Assembly (NCBI GenBank): GCA_907165135.1
Contig: OU015568.1
Span: forward strand, 5,464,501-5,528,500
DNA: 64,000 bases
Origin: Oikopleura dioica
Lineage: Eukaryota; Chordata; Appendicularia; Copelata; Oikopleuridae
Reading direction: 5' to 3'
In this document: piece by piece, positions 11,481-22,700 of the stretch
Layout: each line of letters begins with the position of its first letter
Numbering within the stretch: position 1 is the first letter of the stretch
Position numbers and translations under genes: made by a program
Notes under the pieces: model-generated
What the model saw: only the letters and a program-made list of their open reading frames with translations
Databases searched by the model: none
What the model was told of the DNA's origin: nothing

Positions 11481-12116
11481 CACTAAGGTTGCCAAGCCAA
11501 AATTGGCCTTGTTCATAACCTTACTCGATGATGTATTGTATTGAGTACAACTTGACCACCTGGTATTTTCTGCAAACTAACGTAGCGATTTACCAAAGAT
11601 CACATTCAAGGACGAGTGTTTTCGATATCAAACACAAGTTCGAAAAACCCACGTTCTTTCTCTTTTCTGGAAAGTGAATGATGGTGGCTTGTACCGTAAT
11701 AATTGTCTCTAGTAAAAACTGATCCGTTTTCGTGTTTAAACTTTTTTTTTGCTAAATGCAGTTGAATTTATAAAGATCAAACAAACAGGAATTTTTAAAG
11801 CGGGTCTTTTTCGTTGAACGATTTTCGCAAGACTGGTTTTCGAAAAAGAATATTGGCTTAACATATGCACCCTTGACCAAAACTGGAGAGAGTTACCGTA
11901 AGACACAAGCGCTGATCTTAAGGCGATCAAGCGAGCAAAGAAGATCGGATCAAAGTGGATTACGAGAACAACCTCCCGGAAGCAAGCGAAAGCATATGAA
12001 CTTGTTTTGCGAATATGGATTTCAGAAAATCTTTTCTTTTATGAAGATTAGTAATCATTGATTACTAATCAACATGAAATAATAAACGGAAGTGATCATC
12101 ACTGAGAGAAGCGCAA

Positions 12117-12170
12117 TGATATTATTCTTGATTTTATATTTTCCTCTTGGCAATGCACTGAATGAATGAG
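12117..12170 (+). CDS. Possible signal-peptide exon
   Basis: An ATG at 12117 opens a short hydrophobic frame (MILFLILYFPLGNALNE then stop) typical of a secretory leader. It precedes the MITE and the cysteine-rich exon. A GT occurs only after the in-frame stop, so I cannot join it to the next exon by a normal donor. It may be a leader orphaned by the insertion. Confidence 0.25.
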
Positions 12171-12188
12171 TTTAAAAAAATCTTTTTA

Positions 12189-12594
12189 GGGGGTAGAACT
12201 AGATTTTTCAAAAAACCGTGATTTTCGGGAGGCACTTTAAATAAGGAAAACCTGTTTTTATTTATGATTACGCAATCTCCACAAAAATATTGCTAGATAA
12301 CGGGTTAAACTATCTTAAAATGAGATTAAAAAAATTTTGCTAGTCACCTGAGAAATTTGAGGACCCAAATACGCTAAAATTGCGATTTTCGAAGACGTGG
12401 GTTGACGTTTCGCTTTCTAACGCCAAATTGTGCTGACGAAAAAAAAATTTAAGAAAAAAGTTGTTAGATCTAAAGTTGTTTTATCTTCAACCGAAGAGAA
12501 AATTTGAAAATCTAAGCTCTCCTGGCTTTGAGCGCCGGTCTAGAATCGGCTATTTAGCCTATAGCCTATTTTCGAAAAACCTAGTTCTACCCCC
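12189..12594. mobile_element. MITE with TTTA target duplication (GGGGGTAGAACTAG ends)
   Basis: GGGGGTAGAACTAG at the left and CTAGTTCTACCCCC at the right, flanked on both sides by TTTA. About 406 bp, no coding sequence. It ends six bases before the start codon at 12601. Confidence 0.7.
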
Positions 12595-12600
12595 TTTAGA

Positions 12601-13017
12601 TGAAAATTTTATTTTTATGCTCTTATAAGTCTTGCTTCTTTGAATACTTCTCCCCGACTCAATGCATGGCAACAATCACTAGGCTAGATAATTGTTATGA
12701 AGAAGAAGAAGCAAAGCTTCGATTATGTTTTGCCAGCTGCTTGAATGATGATTGCCCGGATTTTTGTAGACACGGTTTATTTGAATTGATTGTAATTGCT
12801 TGTTCATAAAATCAAGAATCGATTTGAAGGACGAACTATAATTCTGGAATTTCAAAATGTCCTTGTTATAAAGAAATGAAAGTCATTCGACGATATAAGT
12901 GGTATAAATGGATGGTTAATAGATGTCATGAACGGGCAGAATACGGGTTATCCAAATGTACCTCGAAATGCATTTCTAGGAATTGTCTTAACCAATGTTG
13001 ATTTGGCCGTGATAAAT
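12601..13017 (+). CDS. Cysteine-rich exon pair (duplicated module, second copy broken)
   Basis: 12601-12807 encodes MKILFLC... followed by a module ending CFASCLNDDCPDFC. About 12850-13000 encodes a related module, CPCYKEMK... ending CTSKCISRNCLNQC and then an in-frame TGA. The spacing (C-x3-C-x4/5-C-x3-C) is shared, so these look like duplicated small disulfide-rich domains. I do not recognise the domain. Probably 5' exons of the downstream sushi gene, with the second copy degraded; the joins are unresolved. Confidence 0.35.
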
Positions 13018-13092
13018 AGAAAAATGTTAAACAAAGATACATATCTTATCCAAATGATAAACATAATTTTGCGGCCAATAAAATGACATGAG

Positions 13093-13820
13093 TTTGAATC
13101 TCAAGTAGGCATTTGCCGATGCTTCTCTGGGCAGAACAGAGGATCAGAAACGTCAAGAACCATAAAAACTACAACAAAATCAATAGCAATAACAACCACG
13201 ACAGCAACGTTCTCTACAACAACTTTGACTACAACACCAACTGAGCCTTTCAGACAATGCCCAAAGACACGCAAACCTGAAAATACAGATATGTTCATGG
13301 TAATTTTTGATTTATCCCAAAAATATTCCTTTCGTAAAAGTTAGTTGATGGAGAAGAGGTACCGCTTTCAGATTCTATTGAAAGATTTTCAATCAACGAT
13401 ACAATTATATATCGCTGCTCTAAGGGCTATAAGAGGAGCAGTCCAAAAAGGATCTACTCTCAAAAATGTGTCGCTAATGGCTTTTGGGAAATAAGAAATG
13501 TACGCTCTTGCATGCGTGGCTGTTTTTCACATGATCTTCCGGAAATTCTAAATGCCAGGATTTTCGGAATGACGAGTTTGAGAAGGAGAAGCAATAGGGT
13601 CTACAAAATCGGCGAGAAAATTCATTTTCTTTGTCGTAAAGGATTCTTTGCTGTTTCTTCATCTGGAAGCCCTGTCCAACCTCAAACGGTGAAATGTACA
13701 CAAGATGGATGGATAGAAGAATATGATTCAAAATGCGTAAGATCTTTAATCTTAGGTTAAAAAACATCTTAGATTCCTGATCCGCGGCAAAGAAGGAAAC
13801 AAAGGCAAAGAGGAAGATAA
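13093..13820 (+). CDS. Secreted protein with Thr-rich linker and two sushi (CCP) domains, 5' end incomplete
   Basis: Exons 13093-13299, 13341-13736 and 13773-13820 join in phase through GT-AG introns. The first begins with a cysteine-bearing segment (GICRCFSGQNRG, like an EGF C-terminus), then a Thr-rich linker. Two sushi modules follow: CPKTRKPENTD to a WEIRNVRSC end, and GCFSHDLPEIL to a CTQDGWIEEYDSKC end, each with the expected four Cys and the Trp before the last Cys. The C-terminus is basic (RQRRKQRQRGR). AATAAA lies at about 13836. The start exon is not certain; the cysteine-rich exons at 12601-13017 may belong to it. Stalk plus adhesion module resembles the neighbouring lectin gene and suggests extracellular matrix or house proteins. 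Confidence 0.7.
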
Positions 13821-13839
13821 ACATTTTTTTTTCTAATAA

Positions 13840-16250
13840 ATTTGAGAACAAATCTTATTTTTTGTGCAATATAAATAATTGGCTACGAACTTTTTAAGAG
13901 AATACAAATTAACAACTAAGTTTTCTCCAAAAGACACCTGATAACTCTAATTATATGATTGCGTGAAGTACAAGATCGTAGTCATTCGTACAAGTATCAT
14001 TATGACTTCTTAACCAAAAAGCACAAAATCAACACGTGGCCTCCCCTCCTCCCTTTCTTGTTTCTTAGTTATATAAATTGTCATTTTAGCATCTTAGAAA
14101 AAAGAAAGAGAAAGGCTGTCCAAAAATGAGCTGGCAATGAAAGTGACGGTTGACATTCTACAGCGCGCCAAAGAAGCGAGATACGAACACTAAGTAGAGC
14201 GAAGAATGTCAATAAGTTTTTAGAGGGCGATAAGATAAGGGGCTCCTGTCGTGTTTTATTTAATGCGCTTTGGGTGCTCCATTCTCGTGATAAAACAAAA
14301 AAGCACCAGCCTAGGACTTTCAACAAACTTTTCCTCAGCAACCTTTGTTGAAAAACCCTGAGTCAGGGTTCCTGGAAATTTTTTTCCGGAATTTTCTGAG
14401 TCATGTGACCTGTTTTTATCCTTTTCTCTGAGGTTTTCGACCTTTTCTTTTTTAACAAACTCGAAATTGAAATAATTCATTAAGGGTATCACTATGTTAG
14501 ATCTCATTTTGGCCTCAGCATCCTGCGTTAAAAACCTGAGTCAGGGTCCTAAAGAGGCTATAAAGCAAAGTTTTCTTTATATCCTCTCAGGACCCTGACT
14601 CAGGTTTTTACAAAGGGTGCTGAGCCTAAAATGGAAGATATTCAGAGTGATACCCTTAATCAATAATTTTCATTTCGAATTTGTTGATTCAGCTCTGGTC
14701 TTGAAAAAAGGATGAAAACAGATGTCCTGACTCAACAAATTCCACATCTCGGGAGAAAAACCCACCACCGGTCCAAATCGTCAGACAAATCTCTTATCTT
14801 GTAAAATCTGCTCGATCGGATCTTGAAGATTCCCTTCCTCCTCGTCCGGTCTGGAAATCCCGATAAGCGCCGCGCCAAAATTCATTCAAACCATAAAAAA
14901 AATTCAATACTGATGATTTTTGATAAATTTGAGGTGAAAAACTAAGGGCCTCTCTTTTTTAGTCTAAGGAGATATTAGAAATTCTCGTAGCATATTTTGT
15001 ATCAATGTTCAATCTTTTTGAACATTCTCGCCTTCGCCGACCACAATTGCTACTTATCCCTTTTTAATTTCAACTTTGTTACGTGTTGTGTCAATAGCAG
15101 CTCTCCAATCTAGTCGCACGTAATTTATAACTTCAAGTGAAGTTCTAATTCGAAATGAAATCAAGATTTCCCACACTCCCTAATCCAATCAACTTTATTA
15201 TCGCGCTACGTGCCGAAGTTCTAGAGCTGCTAATTTATAATTACCGCGAGCTTAATATTTGAATTGGATGAAAAAAAAAGCCTGAAGCGCTCGGCTCAGA
15301 AACCTGTGTCGAAAACCTGAGTCAGGATTTTCGAAAAGCTAACTGAAAAGCCGCGACTGATATTTTGATGAAAATTTTCGACAAATTTTGCGTAGGCGGC
15401 TACTCGGCTGCTGATTGGCCGGTTAGCCGAATCAAGGCTTCTGATTTGTTGAAAATACAAAAACTTTTTACGATTGAACATTTTGAATAATCACGAATCG
15501 TTTTTTAGAACTTCTCATAAAAATTCTCGCATAAATGAATATTTGACACGAAAACGAAATTAACGCTCAACTTCTGACAGAAAGAATCGTCTTCGAGAAT
15601 TCAGTAACAACTTCGGCCCCGTCAAAATTGAATTTAGAAAAATACCTTTTTTTCAAAATTCTTCAAAATTTAGACGATTTTCTTTTCTTTTTTTGCATTT
15701 GCAAACTTTAGTTTGTAATTGAAAACCAGCTCAGACGAAAATTTACAGTAAAGCTTCGAAGGATTCGATAAAGATGCGCCGCCATGTCTTTAAATCCACT
15801 GATCTTTATCAGGCCCCTTGCCCTTCATCAGCGAAAATTTAAAGAAGGGGTTGACATCGTTTAATCCGATTCTAGCGCAAGGACATAAACTTAACTTGGC
15901 CACCAACAACAAGGGTTCGTGAACTTACAGTAGTTGTGCATCCCTTTTTGAACGGTCAAATCGACTGTAAAAGCTTCAAAATGCAAATTACAACCATTAT
16001 CACGTGGCTCCTTCGCCGCTGTTAGAATTTGACAGATTCGAATTTCTAGATGCAATTATCAGCCGAAACTGTCAACTCATCCTCGCCAAATCATCTACCG
16101 CTTGATTGAGCTTTACCGATAACGCTTATCACCGAACTCCGGGCGGCGAACTTGCTCAAACTCGAAAATCCACTTTTCAAGCAAAATTCGAAATTTCATA
16201 TTTCACGATGCTTGTTTTTTGATCGATTACTTTTTTGGTAAATTTTTTTG
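13840..16250. other. Gene-free stretch with family A hairpins
   Basis: Contains a large hairpin at 14480-14660 (GTGATACCCTTAAT ends around AACCTGAGTCAGGGTCCT arms), fragments near 14345 and 15298-15470, and otherwise unremarkable AT-rich sequence. No supported exon. Confidence 0.45.
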
Positions 16251-16261
16251 GAAAATCAAGG

Positions 16262-16951
16262 TCAGACAATGAAAACTTCGTATGATACTGATTTCGGCAG
16301 TTGTTTGTAGCGACGGAGGTTGATGTTGTGGATGATATTCGAAACCACAAGTCCAGATATCTGAAAAAGGCTTTATCTTTAGGGGGCAAAAAAAATTGAT
16401 TTTCAGGTTTTCCTGACGGTTTTTCTCCAAGAATAACTATTATCAACCCCTTTCTGACACGAAAACCTGTGTTGAAAACCTGAGTCAGGCTTTAATTGCC
16501 TGACACAGGGCATATTAATCCTGATTTAGATAGTGGCGAATTTGACCAAAATATTGGTCAAATTTTCGACCAATCAGGTTAATGATTTTTTCTGATTACC
16601 CAATCAGATTTCGAGAAAAAATTGAGTTGAAAGCCTGAGTCAGGACAAAATGAGATAAATAAGAATCCGATATAAATTGCCTGACTCAGGTTTTCAATAC
16701 AATTTTTTTCTTGAAATCTGATTGGGCAGTCGGAAAATGATATTTACCGGATTGGTCGAAAATTTTACCAATATTTTTGTCTCGCCCAAAAAATTCTTTT
16801 TGGCTAAAATAATTATTAAGGAAAAACTAACCAGTAGCAGAATCATAAAAATGGGAATGATAAATAACCAGACCAGCGAGTGAATTCCCCTTTCTTTTGG
16901 CAGAACATGATTAACCACGTGTTCGCTCAGGTCGTTGTTCGAACGATTCAT
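16262..16951 (-). CDS. Possible small single-pass membrane protein (72 aa)
   Basis: Two exons on the minus strand (16951-16832 and 16360-16262) join in phase through a GT-AG intron. The first encodes a polar N-terminus (MNRSNNDLSEHVVNHV) and a membrane segment (LVWLFIIPIFMILLL); the second a short basic tail ending YEVFIV. The intron is filled by a hairpin element (about 16537-16790) that contains family A arms. No family is recognised. Both exons are short, so this model is tentative. Confidence 0.4.
16537..16790. repeat. Nested hairpin with family A core
   Basis: Outer arms ATATTGGTCAAATTTTCGACC and its near-complement, then CCCAATCAGATTTC and its complement, with AGCCTGAGTCAGG arms in the middle. 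Confidence 0.55.
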
Positions 16952-17274
16952 TCTTCAGTTTTTTTCTCTTGTTTTAAATTGTCTATTTTGAGCTTCAATT
17001 TGAATCTCGCCGGGTATTTATTCATTCGATTATTCAACTTCTGCTGCTTTTTCATCTTATTCTTTAATATACAGATCTGAATAACTGATTATCATGCACC
17101 CTTATTAACTTTTGACAGACGAGAAACGAATCAACTCGCGAATTATTAAAGTGTCAGTACTTCTTCGCACTAAAGCCGGTTTTATAACTTTTTCTCGGAG
17201 AATTCGAGTCAAGTTCAAGGGGGTAGCTGTTTTCTATTCAGAAGCTTATTTTCAGAAAAACTTTTGGGCTAAGC

Positions 17275-17625
17275 AACCTATGTTGAAAACCTGAGTCAGA
17301 ATCTGAAAAGTCTAAATGGAAAGCCGCGCAGCGGCTTTTTTAAAAGCAAAGCCGCGGAGCGGCTTCCACAGATTCCCAATTTGATGAATTTTAAAATTCT
17401 GGCGAAGCCGCCCTGCGGCTTCGTTTTTAAAAAAGCCGCTTCGCGGCTTTTTCTTTTACTCTTCAGAACCTGACTTCTACACATGTCGAGCAAAAGGGAC
17501 TTTGAATCTTTAATAAAATGATCGCGAAGCCGCTGCGCGGCTTCGTTTTTGAAAAAGCCGCTATGCGGCTTTTCATCAAAGTTTTGTCAGGATCCTGAGT
17601 CAGATTCTGTACGCAGGTTTAAAGT
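17275..17625. repeat. Family A element, array of GCCGC palindromes
   Basis: At least six palindromes of the type AAAGCCGCGCAGCGGCTTT, in spaced facing pairs, inside AACCTGAGTCAG-type ends. One of the densest copies in the window. Confidence 0.65.
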
Positions 17626-18320
17626 GATGAAGAAAAATAAGGCTCTGAAAATCAAGTTCCAGTTGAATTGAATTTTTGAGTTTTCGCTTTTTTTTGCATT
17701 TTGGAAAGTCAAATTCAAGAAAAAAAATGCGGCTCGACCTTCGTCGTCAAAATCGGAAGGCTTTAGCGGGCGTTCCGCGTGACATAACGATATGAAAATC
17801 GCCGCTCAGGGTGTCAAACACGCCACTGATAGGCCCGATAAGCCGTACTCCGTCGCACACTGCCTTCACTGTTGCATATCGTAAACGGAATAATATTTTG
17901 GTGACGAAAGCACTCTCCAAAACTCGCTCTAAAGCCGACCAGACATGCAATTTCAATTAATCAATTTGAATATTTGTAATTTTTAAAAATTGAAATCAAG
18001 GAAGAAAACGACAAAAAAGCAAGACTGGTGCTTTTATTCTTTTGGGATGGAGATCAACAAGGAAAAAAGCGATGATTTTGAAAAGATTTTGGGAAAAGGC
18101 TAAATGGATGGTAGAAGCACTGGTTTACGGAAAACGCTAGCGCTGGAAAGCAATATCGATAGGCGTTGCGTAAGGTCCGAGCGAGACTATAACTCTTACG
18201 TAATCTACAAACAAAAAAATACAGCTTGAATTATTAGTTTTGCTCGTCGTTCTCGTTGGAACTTGAAGTTTCTCGCTTCCATTACCATAACCTTCATCTC
18301 CTTTCATTATTATTCCAGTC
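17626..18320. other. Gene-free stretch
   Basis: A 69-codon minus-strand frame (17956-17747) lacks recognisable features. Nothing else is supported. Confidence 0.35.
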
Positions 18321-18324
18321 CGGG

Positions 18325-18515
18325 CTCGGCAACCTGAGTGGAAATCCTGACTCAGGGTCCGAAAGTCTTAAAATGAAAAGCCGCGTAGCGGCTTTTAAAG
18401 AAACGACGCCGCAAAGCGGCTTCGCAAGAATCTTAGAAAAGATTCAATTGTCGATTTCGGGAAGGCGGTTTGCGGCTTTTCATTTTAGCTCTTTCGGACC
18501 CTGACTCATGTTTTG
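18325..18515. repeat. Family A element with GCCGC palindromes
   Basis: AACCTGAGTGGAAATCCTGAC start, two GCCGC palindromes, and a GGACCCTGACTCA end. Confidence 0.6.
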
Positions 18516-19091
18516 TAGAATTTCATTTTCCCTCGTATCATAGAAATTGGCCTTTTTCATGTCGATTTGAAGGAAAAAAAGAAATGATTTCCCAACAGCG
18601 CCAATAAAATAATGATCACATGATCTTTCCTTGGCTTTTTCCGTCACTTTGTTCGAACTTGACCTTCTGTAAACAGTCTATTATCGAACAAAAGTACCGT
18701 AATTGACTACCAGTGAATTAATCAGATGCAGGGCTGCTTTAAAATTCGCTCTCAACTGACCCCAAATGAACCAAAAGTCCGTCAGAGCATTGTCATCCAA
18801 TCCGGCTCGTTTCTAACCCTTGCGCAAATGTTACGTAATCTCGACCCAAAAGAAATATTTCTTACTGCCTATTTGAAACTGGCTTCATTCGCCAAAGTTG
18901 AACACACCTCGAAAAACAAAGTAAACCAGCGTCATTTTGGAACATTTTTTTTTCATCGCCAGAGAAATTCTCTCCAGAGGTTACGTAACGAAGAAAAGAA
19001 AAAAGCGCTAGAAAATGGATAAACATGGTAAAAAAAGCTCGATCAAAAAGATAAAGATTCAAAATTCAACTAAAATTTAGAAAAATAAATA

Positions 19092-19490
19092 CAGTTTGTT
19101 GCCAAATTTCCGGAGTCCAAATTTCCGGACACTTTTCAGATTTTAAGGGGTTTTAGTGGGACACTAACAAATTGACGATGACCCAAATTTCCGGACTTTT
19201 TTTTCAAATTAAGAAAAAAAATTGACGGTAGCTCATATTTTTTCTTCGAAATAAGGTACAAAAGGTTTAATACATCGACTTTTTTGTGTTTATCCTTGAG
19301 TTCTCCTATCAAACCCACTTTGTCGTCGTCTTTTTTGCGCTTAGACGACTTCTACACGGGTAAGTGACCATATTTCGAAAAATTTTAAGGATGCTTGGTG
19401 GGAAATTATTTTTTCATAGGGAGGCCAAATTTCCGGACATTTTTCGGAAATCTGGGGACAAAATTAGTCCGGAAATTTGGAAACATACTG
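19092..19490. mobile_element. hAT-like element (CAGTTTGTTGCCAAATTTCC ends)
   Basis: Left end CAGTTTGTTGCCAAATTTCC; right end complement CAGTATGTTTCCAAATTTCC. The motif CAAATTTCCGGA recurs as direct and inverted copies inside. Flanks share TAAATA but no exact 8-bp duplication was found, so hAT membership is likely rather than certain. Confidence 0.55.
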
Positions 19491-19770
19491 TAAATAATTT
19501 TAACGAAATTTTTTTTTTAAATTGATGAATTCGATTTTCTATTGACAAAAATGAGTTTTCGGCAAATAAATGAAAATTTCAATAGTTTTAAAATTTTGCT
19601 CAAAGCACACAAATCGCCCCGCGGGACTACAACACCGTGAAAAAGAAAAACTTTTTTCCGGCAACGCCCATTTTTGAGTCCTTCACGATTCTAGTGATCT
19701 TATTCTTTTTCATCAATTTTTCATTTTGATATTGTTCCTCATCGTTTTCTCCTAACATCAGTTTATTCAG

Positions 19771-22700
19771 ATGGCGGCGGAGATCAGCATCAGCACATAT
19801 CGTAAGATTGAAAATTTTGTATAAATTAATTAATCATTAAAAATATTGCTAACGTCGTTTTGACTCGTTTGAATAATTTGTAGCCCTTCGAATTCAAAAA
19901 GTTTCTGGCGGCCGGAGCAGATGGTTACTTTGGAAGAAATTAGACCGCCCTCGAATGACTCCAATGATGGAGACGGAAGCCAAAATGATGATGCTGGCTC
20001 TCAGGCGTGGGATAAGAAACATTCTACTTCATCCTTCTACCTTCATATAGGAGCTTCCCCTTGAACCCATTGTCCATATTTTGATTTAAAAATCGAATCG
20101 AAAACACAATTTTTTTTACAATTGCAGCGAATTTTTTCATCAAAGAGCTCTCATTAGTCGATTTCCATGAATGGGAAAAACCTTCGAAATCGACCAATAA
20201 GAGCGCTGGATGAGTTGATGATGAATATTTTTCATCAAGCACTCTGATTCGTCGATTTCGAAGCTTTTGACTTTTCTCCGAAATCGGCCAATCAGAGCGC
20301 TCGATGAGTTGATGATGAATATTTTTTAACAAGAACCCCCTGTAGAATTTTTTCCAAGTAATAAAGTTTTACTTTTAAAAAAAATGTATTTAAAAATCCC
20401 AAATTATCAGCAGGTGATATTTGATTCAAATCGATGGCGCTTTTATTTGTTATTTTCCCAGTGCGAGTTCATAAAATAACTTGAATAGACTCTTACTTAA
20501 AATTATCAAAAGTGATAAGTGAACTCAAGAATAGTTTATTTTTGATTATTATTAATTTCTCATTCTTCTTAGTCGCTCAATACAGAACAAGCGCTGCAGA
20601 AACTGAACCAGATGCTGCGAAAGAACTCAGAAGACGTCAATTATTCGGGAAACAACGAATATCAGGTTATTAAATTTCAAGTAAATCGACCGGAATTTTC
20701 CTCTGGGTACGCCCAGTTTTTATGATAATTTTTCATTTTGAATAATTTTACGATCGAAGCGACCTAAATGTCGCATTTTTACGAAGATTGGCGTAATCTA
20801 TCGGGACTCTTCTATGAACTCATTTCTCAAACATAACGGAGTGACACCCTTATTTTTATCGGCAAAAATCTTTATCTGATCCCTCTTTTCAAAATTATCA
20901 AAGTGACACCCTTATTTTTCAATAATTGAAATTCTGAAATTATTTCAGATTATTCTGGACGGATTTGATTCTGAAAAATAAGGGTGTCACTTTGATAATT
21001 CATAGAAGTCTAATGATTGGGTAAATTTTTGTCTGCAGTAAAATAAGGGTGTAACAATGTTAAAGCTTTGAGGAAATCTTGTTCATGATGTCTTCTTCCT
21101 TAGAGTCACGGAATATTATTTATGGTTTATCAAAAATTTTATGAACAAATTAAACCTTCGATTATTCAAAACAATATTATTGATTTGTCCCTCGTCAATT
21201 GATCCATAAGTAAGCCCTCACTTGATGTGGTCAAATTCTGATCTGGGTTCATTTTCTTCCTTGATTTCAATGCCATTTTAGTTCAATTTATTTTTCCATT
21301 TTTCAGTATTTCGATTGTACATAAACATCTTTTTTCCCGGGGCTGCTTTTTTTCAATAACGCTATTCATTCTTTTTCCCTCTTTGGCTTACTATCTGGGT
21401 CATCGCTGGACAAAATCGATTGCGCAACCCTTTTTTTCATTGCATAACATGTTTTTCGAACTTTGAATCGCCAATTCTGCTCTATTTTCTAGGGGAAAAG
21501 CGGCTACTTTTGGGGAGAAAAAGGACGGCAAAACCAAGGTCAAATTTTAGATTTGGCGCCCGCGAAGGAAAAAATAAGGAGGCACGCTTCAGTTTTAAAA
21601 GAGCGATGACGTAATAGCGTCTTGGGAGGCTGTGTAAGAGCCAGCTCACATTTAAAACGAGGCCCAAGTGTGTTTGTGAACGGGGTCAACGCGAGCAGTT
21701 ACATAATAAGAAAAAAAGACCCAGCTCGGACCGCAAAATTTCAATTTTTTTTTTCTATTTTTTGGGAAGAGAATGTTTCAGAAAATTTACTGAAAAAATA
21801 GAAAAAAAAGAAAAAAGAATGGATAGCGCTACAAGGCCACAGAGAGTTTCAGGGCGGATTTTTGAAAGCTGATTTTTTTTTTCGAATTCGAAGGTGTCAC
21901 CTTAAGTCTCAGCTCGATTTGGTTGAGTTAGGAACTTAAGGTGACCACGGCTTATAACGAAAAAGTTCAAATTCTATTACATAAGTAGTTTTGAGACACC
22001 CTTATGTAACTCAAAAAAATGAAACTTAAGGGTGTCCCTAACGATAAAGACCAGTTTCTTCGTCGTTAGGGACCCCTTTCTTTCGTAAAATGAGCCTCTT
22101 GCTCCTAAATTAGCTTTCTTTTCATCCCTTTTTTATGATCTTTTTCTCTTCCAAATCCTTGAAAAAGTCATCACGAGCATTTTACCCCCCGAAAGCCGCA
22201 TTTTCACCCCACATTTCGACGAAAACGAACAAGAGCCAGAAGAATCGCCGCCGGTCGAGAGTTCGAAAAAACATGACCCCTCGGACGGGTCAAATTCAAA
22301 CTCCAACTCAACCGGCAGTGATGACTCGCTCGGTAACGGCGAGTACATCGAAACGATCGAAAGGGACTCCGAATTTTTCGAAGAAACAAATGGATCGGTC
22401 AAAAATGAACCGGACCAGAATTTGGACAATCAAGGGGTACAATCATTTTTCAGTGAATTTTAAGCAAAATGAAATGCAAAAATTCCTGTTATAATTGCTG
22501 AAAGATCGAGAAGCCGCTTGCGGCTTTGAGCTCAAAAGAACTAAGCCGCGCGAAGCGCGGCTTTTTGATCTTTTTTTGCTCGAAGCCGCGAGCGGCTTCT
22601 CGATTTTCAGCCAAACTTGAAGAATTTATAATTGACCATTCTTCTTTTTAGTCTTCATCAAGCTCCTCCTCCGGAAAATTCAACGATTGGGGTTCCAGCA

